A stretch of 17,578 bases of DNA from Atopostipes sp964624875 (GTDB lineage Bacteria > Bacillota > Bacilli > Lactobacillales > Carnobacteriaceae_A), in the NCBI GenBank assembly GCA_964624875.1, contig CAZUZA010000030.1, positions 1 through 17,578 on the forward strand, written 5' to 3'. Below the pieces are notes generated by a model. That model was given only the letters and a program-made list of their open reading frames with translations. It was not told the origin of the DNA and searched no databases. The position numbers and the translations under genes are program-made. Positions 6,265 through 13,241 of the stretch are shown piece after piece. How positions within the stretch are numbered: the stretch's first letter is position 1; the number at the start of each line of letters is the position of its first letter.

Positions 6265-7857
6265 TTATTCTGTTTGTAAATGGCGTTTTTGTTTTAATAA
6301 GGCTTGAAATTCTTGATCGAGCGCTTCTTTATCTGGTGTGGCTAATAGCGGATGACTTAAATCCGATAACACCCGGGTAATTTTCATCTCTATTGCAGCT
6401 AACTCTTCTGCCTGCATATCGCGTTCACTTGAATCATCACGATCTAGAAACGTCTTATAATCGCCTTCGAACCATTCTAACTGCCCGTCTTCAAATGCTA
6501 ATATATTGTCCGCAATTTCTGACACAAAGTGACGGTCATGCGAGACAAACAACAGCGTGCCTTCATAGTTTTGCAATAAGGTTTCCAAAGCTTCCAAGGC
6601 ATAGACATCCAAGTAATTCGTCGGCTCATCTAAAATCAAAGTGTTATAATCACCAACTAACAATTTCGCCAAGGACACTTTCACGCGCTCACCCCCACTT
6701 AAGACAGCTATCTTTTTATAAACATCATCGCGATAGAAACCTAATTGCGCGAGTACCGTTCGAATCAAGGTTTCATTTTGAATCGCATCTTGTTTGACGT
6801 TCTCTAAAATCGTTCGCTCCGTCTCTAAGAGATTTAAATTTTGGGCGAAATAACCAATTTTCATCGCAGGTGAGCAGTATAATTGCTCCGTTTCATTTGC
6901 GATAATTTGACGAATCAGGGTCGTCTTCCCACTCCCGTTCGGTCCGATTAGAGCTACTTTGTCGCCACCTTTTATAAAGAAGGTCGTTGGTTCCCACAAT
7001 TCTCGGTCACCTACTTCTCCTTTTATTTGTTCGGCACGAATCATTACTTTGTTTTTAAAGGACTTTTCATTCGGTAGCTTCATCTGGATTGGCATTTCAT
7101 CTTCCGGTCGCTCCACGACTTCTAATTTCTCCAGTCGTTTCTCTAATGCCTTCCGATTCTGGTGTAAGCCTTTTTGAATGGTCTGATGGTGCGGACTCAC
7201 CCCACTCGCATCGCGCGCTTCCGATGAAGTCAACTTCTTCTGCGACTTCCCAGCTCTTTGAGCTTGGCGCTCCTTTAAGCCAATCGCATCTTCCAACTGC
7301 TGACGTTTTTGCTGAAACTTCTCGTATTCTTTTTGTTGGTGCTTACGCTCATTTTCTTTCTGCTGCACATAGGCTGAATAGTTCCCCGAATATTCTGTGA
7401 TTTGTCCTTCGTCTAACTCCCAAATCATATCGCACAGTTCATCTAAGAACGTTCGATCATGTGAAATGAGGAGAATTGCACCTTGAAAGGACCTAAACTG
7501 TTTCTCGACCCATTCTGTATGCGATGTATCTAGATTTGTCGTCGGTTCATCCGCCAATAATAATTTTGGATTTCTCGCTAAGGCTTCTAGAATATAGGCT
7601 TGTGTGACTTCGCCTCCACTTTTGTTTGTATCTGTTTTCTTCAATTGTGGCAGCAACGTAACGCTGCCATTTATATGAAAGTCCGCTACATCTGCTTCAA
7701 CATCTCCATTTAGAATATTAAATAAGGTCGTTTTCCCACTACCATTTGGACCAATCAAGCCAATTCGTTGTCGATCTTGGACTTGGAGTTTTTCAACATT
7801 CAGTAAATCTCTAATCCCAATCGCATGCTTTATTTTTTGTATGGCTAATACAGTCAT
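6265..7857 (-). CDS. Vga-type ABC-F ribosome-protection ATPase
   Basis: A 530-residue soluble protein with two ABC ATPase domains and no membrane segment. Domain 1 has Walker A GPNGSGKTT (36-44), signature KSGGE (79-83), LLLADEPT (99-106) and SHDR (132-135). A basic coiled linker (about 165-265) follows. Domain 2 has GPNGSGKTT (305-313), LSGGE (386-390), LILDEPT (407-413) and SHDR (439-442). The short first domain lacking the usual insert, the motif ILEALARNPKLLLADEPTTN, the NETLIRT segment and the helical C-terminal tail match Vga(A). Those proteins bind the ribosomal E site and displace lincosamides, pleuromutilins and streptogramin A. The start at 7857 follows AGGAGG (7 nt); an ATG 14 codons upstream has none. 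The leader looks like an attenuator. It is probably a chromosomal intrinsic factor; the drug spectrum is inferred. Confidence 0.92.
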   Translation of the reverse strand: MTVLAIQKIKHAIGIRDLLNVEKLQVQDRQRIGLIGPNGSGKTTLFNILNGDVEADVADFHINGSVTLLPQLKKTDTNKSGGEVTQAYILEALARNPKLLLADEPTTNLDTSHTEWVEKQFRSFQGAILLISHDRTFLDELCDMIWELDEGQITEYSGNYSAYVQQKENERKHQQKEYEKFQQKRQQLEDAIGLKERQAQRAGKSQKKLTSSEARDASGVSPHHQTIQKGLHQNRKALEKRLEKLEVVERPEDEMPIQMKLPNEKSFKNKVMIRAEQIKGEVGDRELWEPTTFFIKGGDKVALIGPNGSGKTTLIRQIIANETEQLYCSPAMKIGYFAQNLNLLETERTILENVKQDAIQNETLIRTVLAQLGFYRDDVYKKIAVLSGGERVKVSLAKLLVGDYNTLILDEPTNYLDVYALEALETLLQNYEGTLLFVSHDRHFVSEIADNILAFEDGQLEWFEGDYKTFLDRDDSSERDMQAEELAAIEMKITRVLSDLSHPLLATPDKEALDQEFQALLKQKRHLQTE

Positions 7858-7882
7858 ACACAATCCTCCTACTCCGAGGCAT

Positions 7883-7915
7883 AAAAAATAGCCCCACATT
7901 CGTAAATGGAGGCTA
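7883..7915 (-). terminator. Attenuator terminator just upstream of the ABC-F gene
   Basis: On the minus strand TAGCCTC-CATT and AATG-T-GGGGCTA form an 11-bp stem with a TACG loop and one bulged T, followed by six T. It ends only about 12 nt before the AGGAGG of the ABC-F gene and about 240 nt after its promoter, so it would stop most transcripts before the gene. Confidence 0.85.
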
Positions 7916-7976
7916 ACTGTACGGCAAATAAAACAGACCTACCTTAAGGATACGTCCTCAAAATAGCTGGATGCCA

Positions 7977-7987
7977 CAACCCCCATT
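7977..7987 (-). promoter_or_regulatory. Antiterminator arm in the ABC-F leader
   Basis: On the minus strand AATGGGGGTTG can pair over 11 continuous bases, three of them G-U, with TAGCCTCCATT (7905-7915), the 5' arm of the terminator. The two structures exclude each other. A small hairpin TTGAGGA/TCCTTAA with loop CGTA (7943-7960) lies between the two arms. Confidence 0.6.
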
Positions 7988-8008
7988 CCCCAACACAACA
8001 AATAGTCG

Positions 8009-8041
8009 TCACAAAATAAAGCTCTCTAGAAGCTGCTTCAT
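8009..8041 (-). promoter_or_regulatory. Second short leader ORF (10 codons) of the ABC-F gene
   Basis: ATG at 8039-8041 opens a 10-codon frame, MKQLLESFIL, ending in TGA. The only upstream match to a ribosome binding site is GGGTG, very close to the ATG. It lies between the three-codon ORF and the antiterminator arm, so it could take part in leader control. Evidence is position only. Confidence 0.25.
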
Positions 8042-8075
8042 TTCACCCGGTTCTATTTTCTTTGGATTTATAGGT

Positions 8076-8087
8076 TTAGTTGCGCAT
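8076..8087 (-). promoter_or_regulatory. Three-codon leader ORF of the ABC-F gene
   Basis: ATG CGC AAC TAA (Met-Arg-Asn) begins about 33 nt after the predicted start point. GAGGG lies 13 nt upstream, a rather long spacing. Very short upstream ORFs in attenuated leaders are known for ABC-F genes of Firmicutes such as vmlR and lmo0919, where drug-stalled ribosomes favour read-through. Confidence 0.45.
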
Positions 8088-8126
8088 CGTTTTAATTTTG
8101 CCCTCTTCTCTGTATTTGTTGAATTT

Positions 8127-8155
8127 AAAATACCATGATAAGCACAACATGTCAA
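8127..8155 (-). promoter_or_regulatory. Strong promoter of the ABC-F gene
   Basis: TTGACA (8150-8155, consensus -35) and TATTTT (8127-8132) are separated by 17 nt. The start point should be near 8120, giving a leader of about 260 nt. A strong promoter with a long leader fits control by attenuation rather than by initiation. Confidence 0.85.
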
Positions 8156-8195
8156 AAGTTATTGTCTATCAGTGCTAACCCTACTGTCGCTAAGC

Positions 8196-8244
8196 AAAAA
8201 CACTCCACCCAACTCGCTGTATAACCTACGAATCGAGTGAAGTG
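8196..8244 (-). terminator. Intrinsic terminator of the thiolase gene
   Basis: On the minus strand CACTTCACTCG and CGAGT...GTGGAGTG form an imperfect long stem with an internal bulge, followed by five T. It starts 14 nt after the thiolase stop codon and separates that gene from the ABC-F promoter. Confidence 0.7.
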
Positions 8245-8258
8245 CTTCTAATAAAATA

Positions 8259-9476
8259 TTATTCGATGTTGTCTGTATTCTTGACTAAGACGGCGACACC
8301 CATACCACCACCGATACATAATGTTGCGAGACCATATTTCAAGGCACGATTTTTCATGATGTGAATCAGTGTGACCAATACTCGGTTACCGCTTGCGCCT
8401 ACTGGGTGACCTAAAGCAATTGCGCCACCATTTAAGTTTGTTCGCTCTAATATGTATTCTTCTGAGACACCGAATTCCTCCGTGATCTCTTTAATGACCC
8501 CAAGACTTTGCGAGGCGAATGCTTCGTTTAACTCAAAGACATCAATCTCTTCAAAGGCAATGCCTGCACGTTCAATTGCTTGTTTAATAGCTGGTGTTGG
8601 TCCAAGTCCCATAACCGATGGATCGACACCACCTTGTCCAATCGCCACCACTTCTACCAATGGTGTTAAATTGTGTTCTTCTAAGTAGTCTTCACTCACT
8701 AAGACCGTTGCGCTCGCCCCATCATTGATACCTGAAGCATTTCCAGCCGTCACAGAACCATCTTTTTTAAAGACTGCACGTAGACCATTTAGCTTCTCTT
8801 CCGATGTGTTGCGATTTGGATACTCGTCCGTATCAACGACAACCGTTTCACGACGGACCTTCGTTTCAACCGGAACAATTTCATCTTTAAATAAACCTTG
8901 ATCAACAGCCGCAATCGCTTTGTGTTGCGAGTTGATTGCAAACTTATCTTGGGCTTCGCGAGTGATACCATATTGTTCAACTATATTTTCAGCTGTCACA
9001 CCCATATGGTAACCTTCAAACGCATCCGTTAACGCATCATCTAGCATATGGTCTTTCACTTCATAACCGCCCATTTTTTGGCCTAGACGATTTTTCCAAG
9101 GCAACAAATAAGGTGCCTGACTCATGGATTCTGTTCCACCAGCCACAACGACATTGTATTCACCTGCACGAATACTTAAGTAAGCATTCATAACGGTTTT
9201 CAAGCCACTCCCACAAACCATATTCAAGGAATAAGCTGGGATTTTTACACCTAAACCAGCTTGAATGGCTGCTTGTCTTGCGACACCTTGCCCTTGTCCA
9301 GCTGGTAAAGCATTCCCTAATAAAACTTCATCAATATCTTCTGGCTGGATAGCACTCTGTTCCACCGCACCCTTAATGGCATAGCTTCCTAACTCCGGCG
9401 CTGAAACATCTTTCAACGAGCCTAAGAAACTACCAATAGGTGTGCGTTTTGCGCCTGTAATATAAACTTTTTTCAT
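8259..9476 (-). CDS. Acetyl-CoA C-acetyltransferase (thiolase)
   Basis: A 405-residue biosynthetic-type thiolase that should condense two acetyl-CoA to acetoacetyl-CoA, or run the reverse reaction, in the cytosol. The acylation cysteine is C88 in NMVCGSGLK. The other active-site motifs are NEAFA (317-321), GHPVGASG with H357, and CIGGGMG with the proton-relay cysteine C387. GGTESMSQAPYLLP (113-126) is characteristic of acetoacetyl-CoA thiolases. The length fits one catalytic unit with no fused HMG-CoA reductase, unlike enterococcal MvaE. The ATG at 9474-9476 follows AAAGGAAA. In Lactobacillales the product usually feeds the mevalonate pathway, but no other gene of that pathway is in the window. 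A cre-like site lies about 110 nt upstream. Confidence 0.95.
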   Translation of the reverse strand: MKKVYITGAKRTPIGSFLGSLKDVSAPELGSYAIKGAVEQSAIQPEDIDEVLLGNALPAGQGQGVARQAAIQAGLGVKIPAYSLNMVCGSGLKTVMNAYLSIRAGEYNVVVAGGTESMSQAPYLLPWKNRLGQKMGGYEVKDHMLDDALTDAFEGYHMGVTAENIVEQYGITREAQDKFAINSQHKAIAAVDQGLFKDEIVPVETKVRRETVVVDTDEYPNRNTSEEKLNGLRAVFKKDGSVTAGNASGINDGASATVLVSEDYLEEHNLTPLVEVVAIGQGGVDPSVMGLGPTPAIKQAIERAGIAFEEIDVFELNEAFASQSLGVIKEITEEFGVSEEYILERTNLNGGAIALGHPVGASGNRVLVTLIHIMKNRALKYGLATLCIGGGMGVAVLVKNTDNIE

Positions 9477-9585
9477 CTAGCGATTTCCTTTCGTCATTAA
9501 ATAACAAGTTTTTCATCTAAAACAATAGTGCAATATTCCCATACATTTTAGACTCACATTCCTTATTAGTTTACCACACACTTCA

Positions 9586-9599
9586 TGAAAACGCTTTAT
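9586..9599. promoter_or_regulatory. cre-like site upstream of the thiolase
   Basis: TGAAAACGCTTTAT matches the CcpA cre consensus with about two mismatches in its last bases. It lies between the thioesterase and thiolase genes. No convincing promoter was found nearby, so its role is unclear. Confidence 0.4.
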
Positions 9600-9656
9600 C
9601 ATATTCAGGAATTTCAAATTCGTCTGGGCTTCTGTACTTACTGTTGAACGCCTAGC

Positions 9657-10082
9657 TTACTCTTCTTGTTTTTCTTGCATATCCTTAAACAACGCGAATA
9701 TCTCTTCGTTATGTTTCTCAATCGAGATCGGACGGTAAGTGTCCTTATCTAAAAACGTATGCTTAGACTCGCCTAAACAGCGTATCTTCCCGGTTTCTTC
9801 ATCGGTCACTTCATAGGACAGGATTAATTTCACACCTGTCAGTTCTTTTATTTTGGCTGAAATGGCCACCGTTTCTCCGAAGCGTGTCATGGAGCGGTAC
9901 TCTGCGTACACTGATAAAACCGGTACAAGGAGACCAGCTTCTTCCATTTTGTCATAACCAAAATCAATTTCATCCAATAAATGCATGCGTGCTTCTTCAA
10001 ACCATTTAATATAATTAGAATGGTGCACGATTTGCATTTGGTCCGTCTCATAATATTGTATTTTATGTAGCCATTTTGTCAT
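9657..10082 (-). CDS. YbgC/FadM-like acyl-CoA thioesterase
   Basis: A 141-residue single hotdog-fold protein that should hydrolyse acyl-CoA or acyl-ACP thioesters in the cytosol. The motif YYETDQMQIVHHSNYIKWFE near the N-terminus matches the YbgC/FadM active-site segment: the catalytic aspartate in TDQMQ, then HHSNY in place of YHANY, and a downstream EEAR. Length is usual for the family. The start at 10082 has AGGA 8 nt upstream; an ATG three codons earlier (10091) is an alternative with a poorer site. It begins 27 nt after the lipoprotein stop, so it is likely the last gene of the ABC transporter operon. What a thioesterase contributes there is unknown. No terminator follows before the thiolase. 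Confidence 0.88.
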   Translation of the reverse strand: MTKWLHKIQYYETDQMQIVHHSNYIKWFEEARMHLLDEIDFGYDKMEEAGLLVPVLSVYAEYRSMTRFGETVAISAKIKELTGVKLILSYEVTDEETGKIRCLGESKHTFLDKDTYRPISIEKHNEEIFALFKDMQEKQEE

Positions 10083-10109
10083 TTGCTGCATCCTACTTTC
10101 TTCTCAATA

Positions 10110-11129
10110 TTACTCATCTTGTTTTGTTAATAATAAATGCGAGAGATAGCGTGGGTAAATTTTATCCCCCTGCTCTAACTCGATTACAATTGGTTCAGCA
10201 TCAGCTGGGTGTTGATTAAACAACATCCCCATATATAGACCGTGTAAGTTGGTTGAAATATTATACACACGTGGTTCTGCTTGATCGCTGAAATGATAAA
10301 TCGCGGTATAGGAAGGCGCACCGTGCTCGATAATTTCATAAGTGCCTGCATCAAAGTGGACACCCGCTTCATAAACACCTGCTTTTAACTGAACTGTTTT
10401 GCCATCTTCTGACACTTCAAGGACTTGCCGTTGATATTGGTCATCAAACTCAATACCTTCAAAAGCATCCGAATCATCTTCCTCTTCAGCTTCAAAAATC
10501 GTTCCACCTTGTGCTTCTATTTCAGCTAAGTGGTCTTCCCATCTTGTATCAAAGACGTAAGGGTCATCCGGCAGCCTTTCATCATAAAAGATAACGACTT
10601 TTGGATTGTTTCCGATAATTTCAATCGTATGGCCTTCAATTAAATCCACTTGCGTAATCATCACTCCATACATTGGGTGGAACATGTTTTCAAAATAGAA
10701 ATTGCCGTCTGTATCTCGAATTGTCATCGTGCCGACTTCATATTCATCGGGTTGAAGTGGTGCCCATGGGTCTACATTCGAGTCCATAATCGAAACCATT
10801 GGATCGTCTTTTTCACCAAGCATCGTCACACGACTCGCTGGTAAATCAACCCCAACAGTAAAGGTCCCTTCTTCTAATAAAACAGGTTCATGATCCTCAT
10901 AGGGTAAACTTGGCGCGAGCATATCCTCACTAAAAGGCTCCATGACATATAATTCTTTTTCTTCGCCAATGATTTCTTGATTGGCAGCATAAGCAGCAAT
11001 TTTATCGGGTTGTTCGATAAAAGGTTGCCCGTCATAACGTGGCGTCCGAATGCCCGTGAAACTACTACACGCACTCAAAAGAATAGCTAGACTTGTCAGC
11101 GACAGTGTTTGAATGATTTTTTTGGTCAT
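10110..11129 (-). CDS. Lipoprotein with two copies of a GxYxxGxxxPAGxY-type repeat
   Basis: A 339-residue secreted lipoprotein. The signal peptide is MTKKIIQTLSLTSLAILLSAC with lipobox LSAC, lipid on C21. Two related segments follow. One, at about 86-185, starts EEGTFTVGVDLPASRVTML; the other, at about 249-335, starts LKAGVYEAGVHFDAGTYEI. Each continues with a YGVM or YMGM region and a hydrophobic strand ending EIIG or IELEQG. An acidic spacer (about 213-230) joins them. Such GxYxVGxDiPAGxY repeats occur in cell-surface proteins of Firmicutes without a known function. The ATG at 11129 lies one base after the stop of the ATPase gene, with AGGAG inside that gene, so translation is probably coupled. 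It likely works with the transporter, perhaps as substrate or target binder; that is inference. Confidence 0.85.
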   Translation of the reverse strand: MTKKIIQTLSLTSLAILLSACSSFTGIRTPRYDGQPFIEQPDKIAAYAANQEIIGEEKELYVMEPFSEDMLAPSLPYEDHEPVLLEEGTFTVGVDLPASRVTMLGEKDDPMVSIMDSNVDPWAPLQPDEYEVGTMTIRDTDGNFYFENMFHPMYGVMITQVDLIEGHTIEIIGNNPKVVIFYDERLPDDPYVFDTRWEDHLAEIEAQGGTIFEAEEEDDSDAFEGIEFDDQYQRQVLEVSEDGKTVQLKAGVYEAGVHFDAGTYEIIEHGAPSYTAIYHFSDQAEPRVYNISTNLHGLYMGMLFNQHPADAEPIVIELEQGDKIYPRYLSHLLLTKQDE

Positions 11130-11130
11130 A

Positions 11131-12054
11131 CTATTCACTCCTATCGTAAGAGTAAACCGGCAAGTCGTATAAAACAGCATACTGTTCAGCCGTTCCTAAA
11201 GGGGCAATCTCAATACTTTCTGAATCTAACTGACGTGCTCTTTTATAGAGGGCAATTTCATGTTCATCATTTAAGTCTGCTAATGGGATACAGAGTAATT
11301 GGCCATCAATATGATAAGTATTTTTTGTTAAAAAGCCTTCTTGTTTCAAAACGGCTACTTCATCTTTTGAACACACAATTAAGTAATAAAGCGGGCGTTT
11401 CTCATTCAAGTTGGTGATCTTATGCAGTTTTTTATCTTTCAAGAAAAAGACTTGGTCTGCATATTCATCTAAGTTGTCCAATAAATGCGAGGCAATCATA
11501 ATAATTTTACCCGCTTTACGCAATTCTATTAAGACACTCGACACCAATGAAACGTTCTCTGGGTCAAGCCCGTTCATCACTTCATCCATCAGCATAATCG
11601 GCGTATTCGCTGCGACCATCATCGCAAAACACAGACGTTGGCGCATACCTAGTGAATATTCTTCAACTTTTCGATCCACATAGTGACCCATACGCAGACG
11701 CTCAATAATCGCATCGATATCATCTACTCTACCAGACCACATTTGCGCATAGATCTTAATATGCTCACGGCCGGAGAAATTCTCAAACAAATCCCCTTGG
11801 TCTGGGAAAAAAGTAATCAATTGATGCAAAGCCAACACATCTTTATCGCTGGGCGAATAAGATACATCATCGATCAATATTTCACCCTGAGCAATTGGGA
11901 TAAACCGCATAATCGCATTAAACATGGTCGTTTTCCCCGTCCCGTTCGGCGCCACCAAACCAATGATCTGACCATCTTCTAACTTAAACGAAACATCTTG
12001 TAAAACTTCAAAATCTCCATAAGACACATTTAAATTTTTCACTTCTAATGTCAT
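11131..12054 (-). CDS. ABC transporter ATP-binding protein
   Basis: A 307-residue ATPase for the two adjacent ABC-2 permeases. It has Walker A APNGTGKTT (35-43), where the usual first glycine is alanine, a Q-loop region FFPDQGDLFENF (82-93), signature YSLGMRQRL (133-141), Walker B IMLMDE (153-158), D-loop GLDP (162-165) and switch H190 in IASH. The Walker B continuation is DEVMNGLDP, where most relatives have DEPTNGLDP. The catalytic glutamate is kept, so it should be active. About 85 C-terminal residues form an extra domain after the ATPase core, as in many DrrA/BcrA-type exporters. The start overlaps the stop of the upstream permease by four bases (ATGA), and the lipoprotein gene follows after one base. 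Confidence 0.92.
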   Translation of the reverse strand: MTLEVKNLNVSYGDFEVLQDVSFKLEDGQIIGLVAPNGTGKTTMFNAIMRFIPIAQGEILIDDVSYSPSDKDVLALHQLITFFPDQGDLFENFSGREHIKIYAQMWSGRVDDIDAIIERLRMGHYVDRKVEEYSLGMRQRLCFAMMVAANTPIMLMDEVMNGLDPENVSLVSSVLIELRKAGKIIMIASHLLDNLDEYADQVFFLKDKKLHKITNLNEKRPLYYLIVCSKDEVAVLKQEGFLTKNTYHIDGQLLCIPLADLNDEHEIALYKRARQLDSESIEIAPLGTAEQYAVLYDLPVYSYDRSE

Positions 12055-13241
12055 GTAAGCACTCTCCTTTTAAGTCCTGCCGTTTCCGTTGGGATACGTG
12101 AAAAGACGATTTCGAAAATCAGCTCTAGTGCCACAATCAGTACGATAAAGAGCACAACGCCCTTCCACCAAACAACGTTCACTAAGCCGGTCGTTGCGGC
12201 CATCTCGCCACTGACAACACCGAAAATGTTTAAATAAATCGACGGTTGCCAGCTACTGAATGCCGGTAACACTTGCCAAATTTGAGGTATCGCAAACAAC
12301 CCGCTGATTGTTAAAATCGTTAGATATGAGTTGCGAATAAACCAACTGATCCCGGTCGTTAACAGCATGAGGACGTAGCTCAACAGCATTGTCAGCACGA
12401 CCACAATTCCTAAATACTGCCACAAGGGGATATAACGTACAGCTTGGTCAAAGTAAATTGCCGTTGGATAAGCGAGACTGCCGCTTGTATCAACCACCAT
12501 CCCCACAAGATAGCTGATCACTAAACCTAACAAAGCCACCGTCCAAAACAAACCAAACAGATAGCCGCTGCGAACCCGCCACATCGTTTTCCACGGAACC
12601 GGCAGCCCGTGCGTCACGCTCCAATGCTTGTCGTGGTCCTTTGTGAAATGGTCTGCTGCCAATAAGGCGATAAATAAGAATAAGAGAATGCCCGATATCA
12701 TCTCAACTTCAGCCTTAACGACCTGAGAAGCTGAAAAATAATTCCACTCCACATCCAGATCGCTATCAGACAGAGCCGTAAAATAACGTGCTTGCTCTTC
12801 TACTTCTTCAAGTGGTGGTAAGTATTCATTTACAAGTAACTCATGCGAACCAAAATCTGTTGCATGATGTAAAAACAAGTAGTTATCAACCAGTTGCTGG
12901 CCGATTTCGGTATAATCTGGCATAAAAAAGAGTTCATCGGCATCGCCTTTTTCTTCTCGTTTTAAGTAGTAACTTTGAACCCCTAAGGCGACCGAGTTTC
13001 CACCTAAACGATGCTGGACTTCTTTCCCGAGTTCTCCCTCAAAATGTTGACTCGGAATCATACGATAAACTTGCTCTTCTTCATGATACTCATTACGAAT
13101 TTCAGAATAAGGAAAGGTTAAATTTTGTTGGCGATAAATGAGTGAGAAGGACGCAAAGAAAACAAAAAACAAAACCAGTAAGACGCGTGTTTTACGATCT
13201 CTAAAGATACGTAAACCCGACCAATAAACAATATTTTTCAT
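12051..13241 (-). CDS. ABC-2 type permease with large extracytoplasmic domain (second permease)
   Basis: A 396-residue membrane protein. One membrane segment at about 20-37 (VLLVLFFVFFASFSLIYRQ) is followed by some 135 hydrophilic residues that should lie outside. Five more segments follow in residues 180-385, among them EMISGILLFLFIALLAADHF and GYLFGLFWTVALLGLVISYLV. This topology of one segment, an outer domain and five segments fits ABC-2 exporters. The ATG directly follows the TAA of the upstream permease gene, with GGGGGG 8 nt before it. The two permeases have the same layout but little visible identity, so they probably form a heterodimer energised by the ATPase encoded next. Substrate unknown. 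Confidence 0.88.
   Translation of the reverse strand: MKNIVYWSGLRIFRDRKTRVLLVLFFVFFASFSLIYRQQNLTFPYSEIRNEYHEEEQVYRMIPSQHFEGELGKEVQHRLGGNSVALGVQSYYLKREEKGDADELFFMPDYTEIGQQLVDNYLFLHHATDFGSHELLVNEYLPPLEEVEEQARYFTALSDSDLDVEWNYFSASQVVKAEVEMISGILLFLFIALLAADHFTKDHDKHWSVTHGLPVPWKTMWRVRSGYLFGLFWTVALLGLVISYLVGMVVDTSGSLAYPTAIYFDQAVRYIPLWQYLGIVVVLTMLLSYVLMLLTTGISWFIRNSYLTILTISGLFAIPQIWQVLPAFSSWQPSIYLNIFGVVSGEMAATTGLVNVVWWKGVVLFIVLIVALELIFEIVFSRIPTETAGLKRRVLT

Noticed and set aside
6265..7857. Drug efflux ABC transporter
   Set aside because: There are two ATPase domains but no membrane segment and no permease gene beside it; the linker and tail are those of ABC-F ribosome-binding proteins.
9477..9656. 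Promoter for the thiolase gene
   Set aside because: Only weak pairs such as TTGTTT-N16-TATTTA were seen; the gene may also be read from the upstream operon because no terminator lies between.
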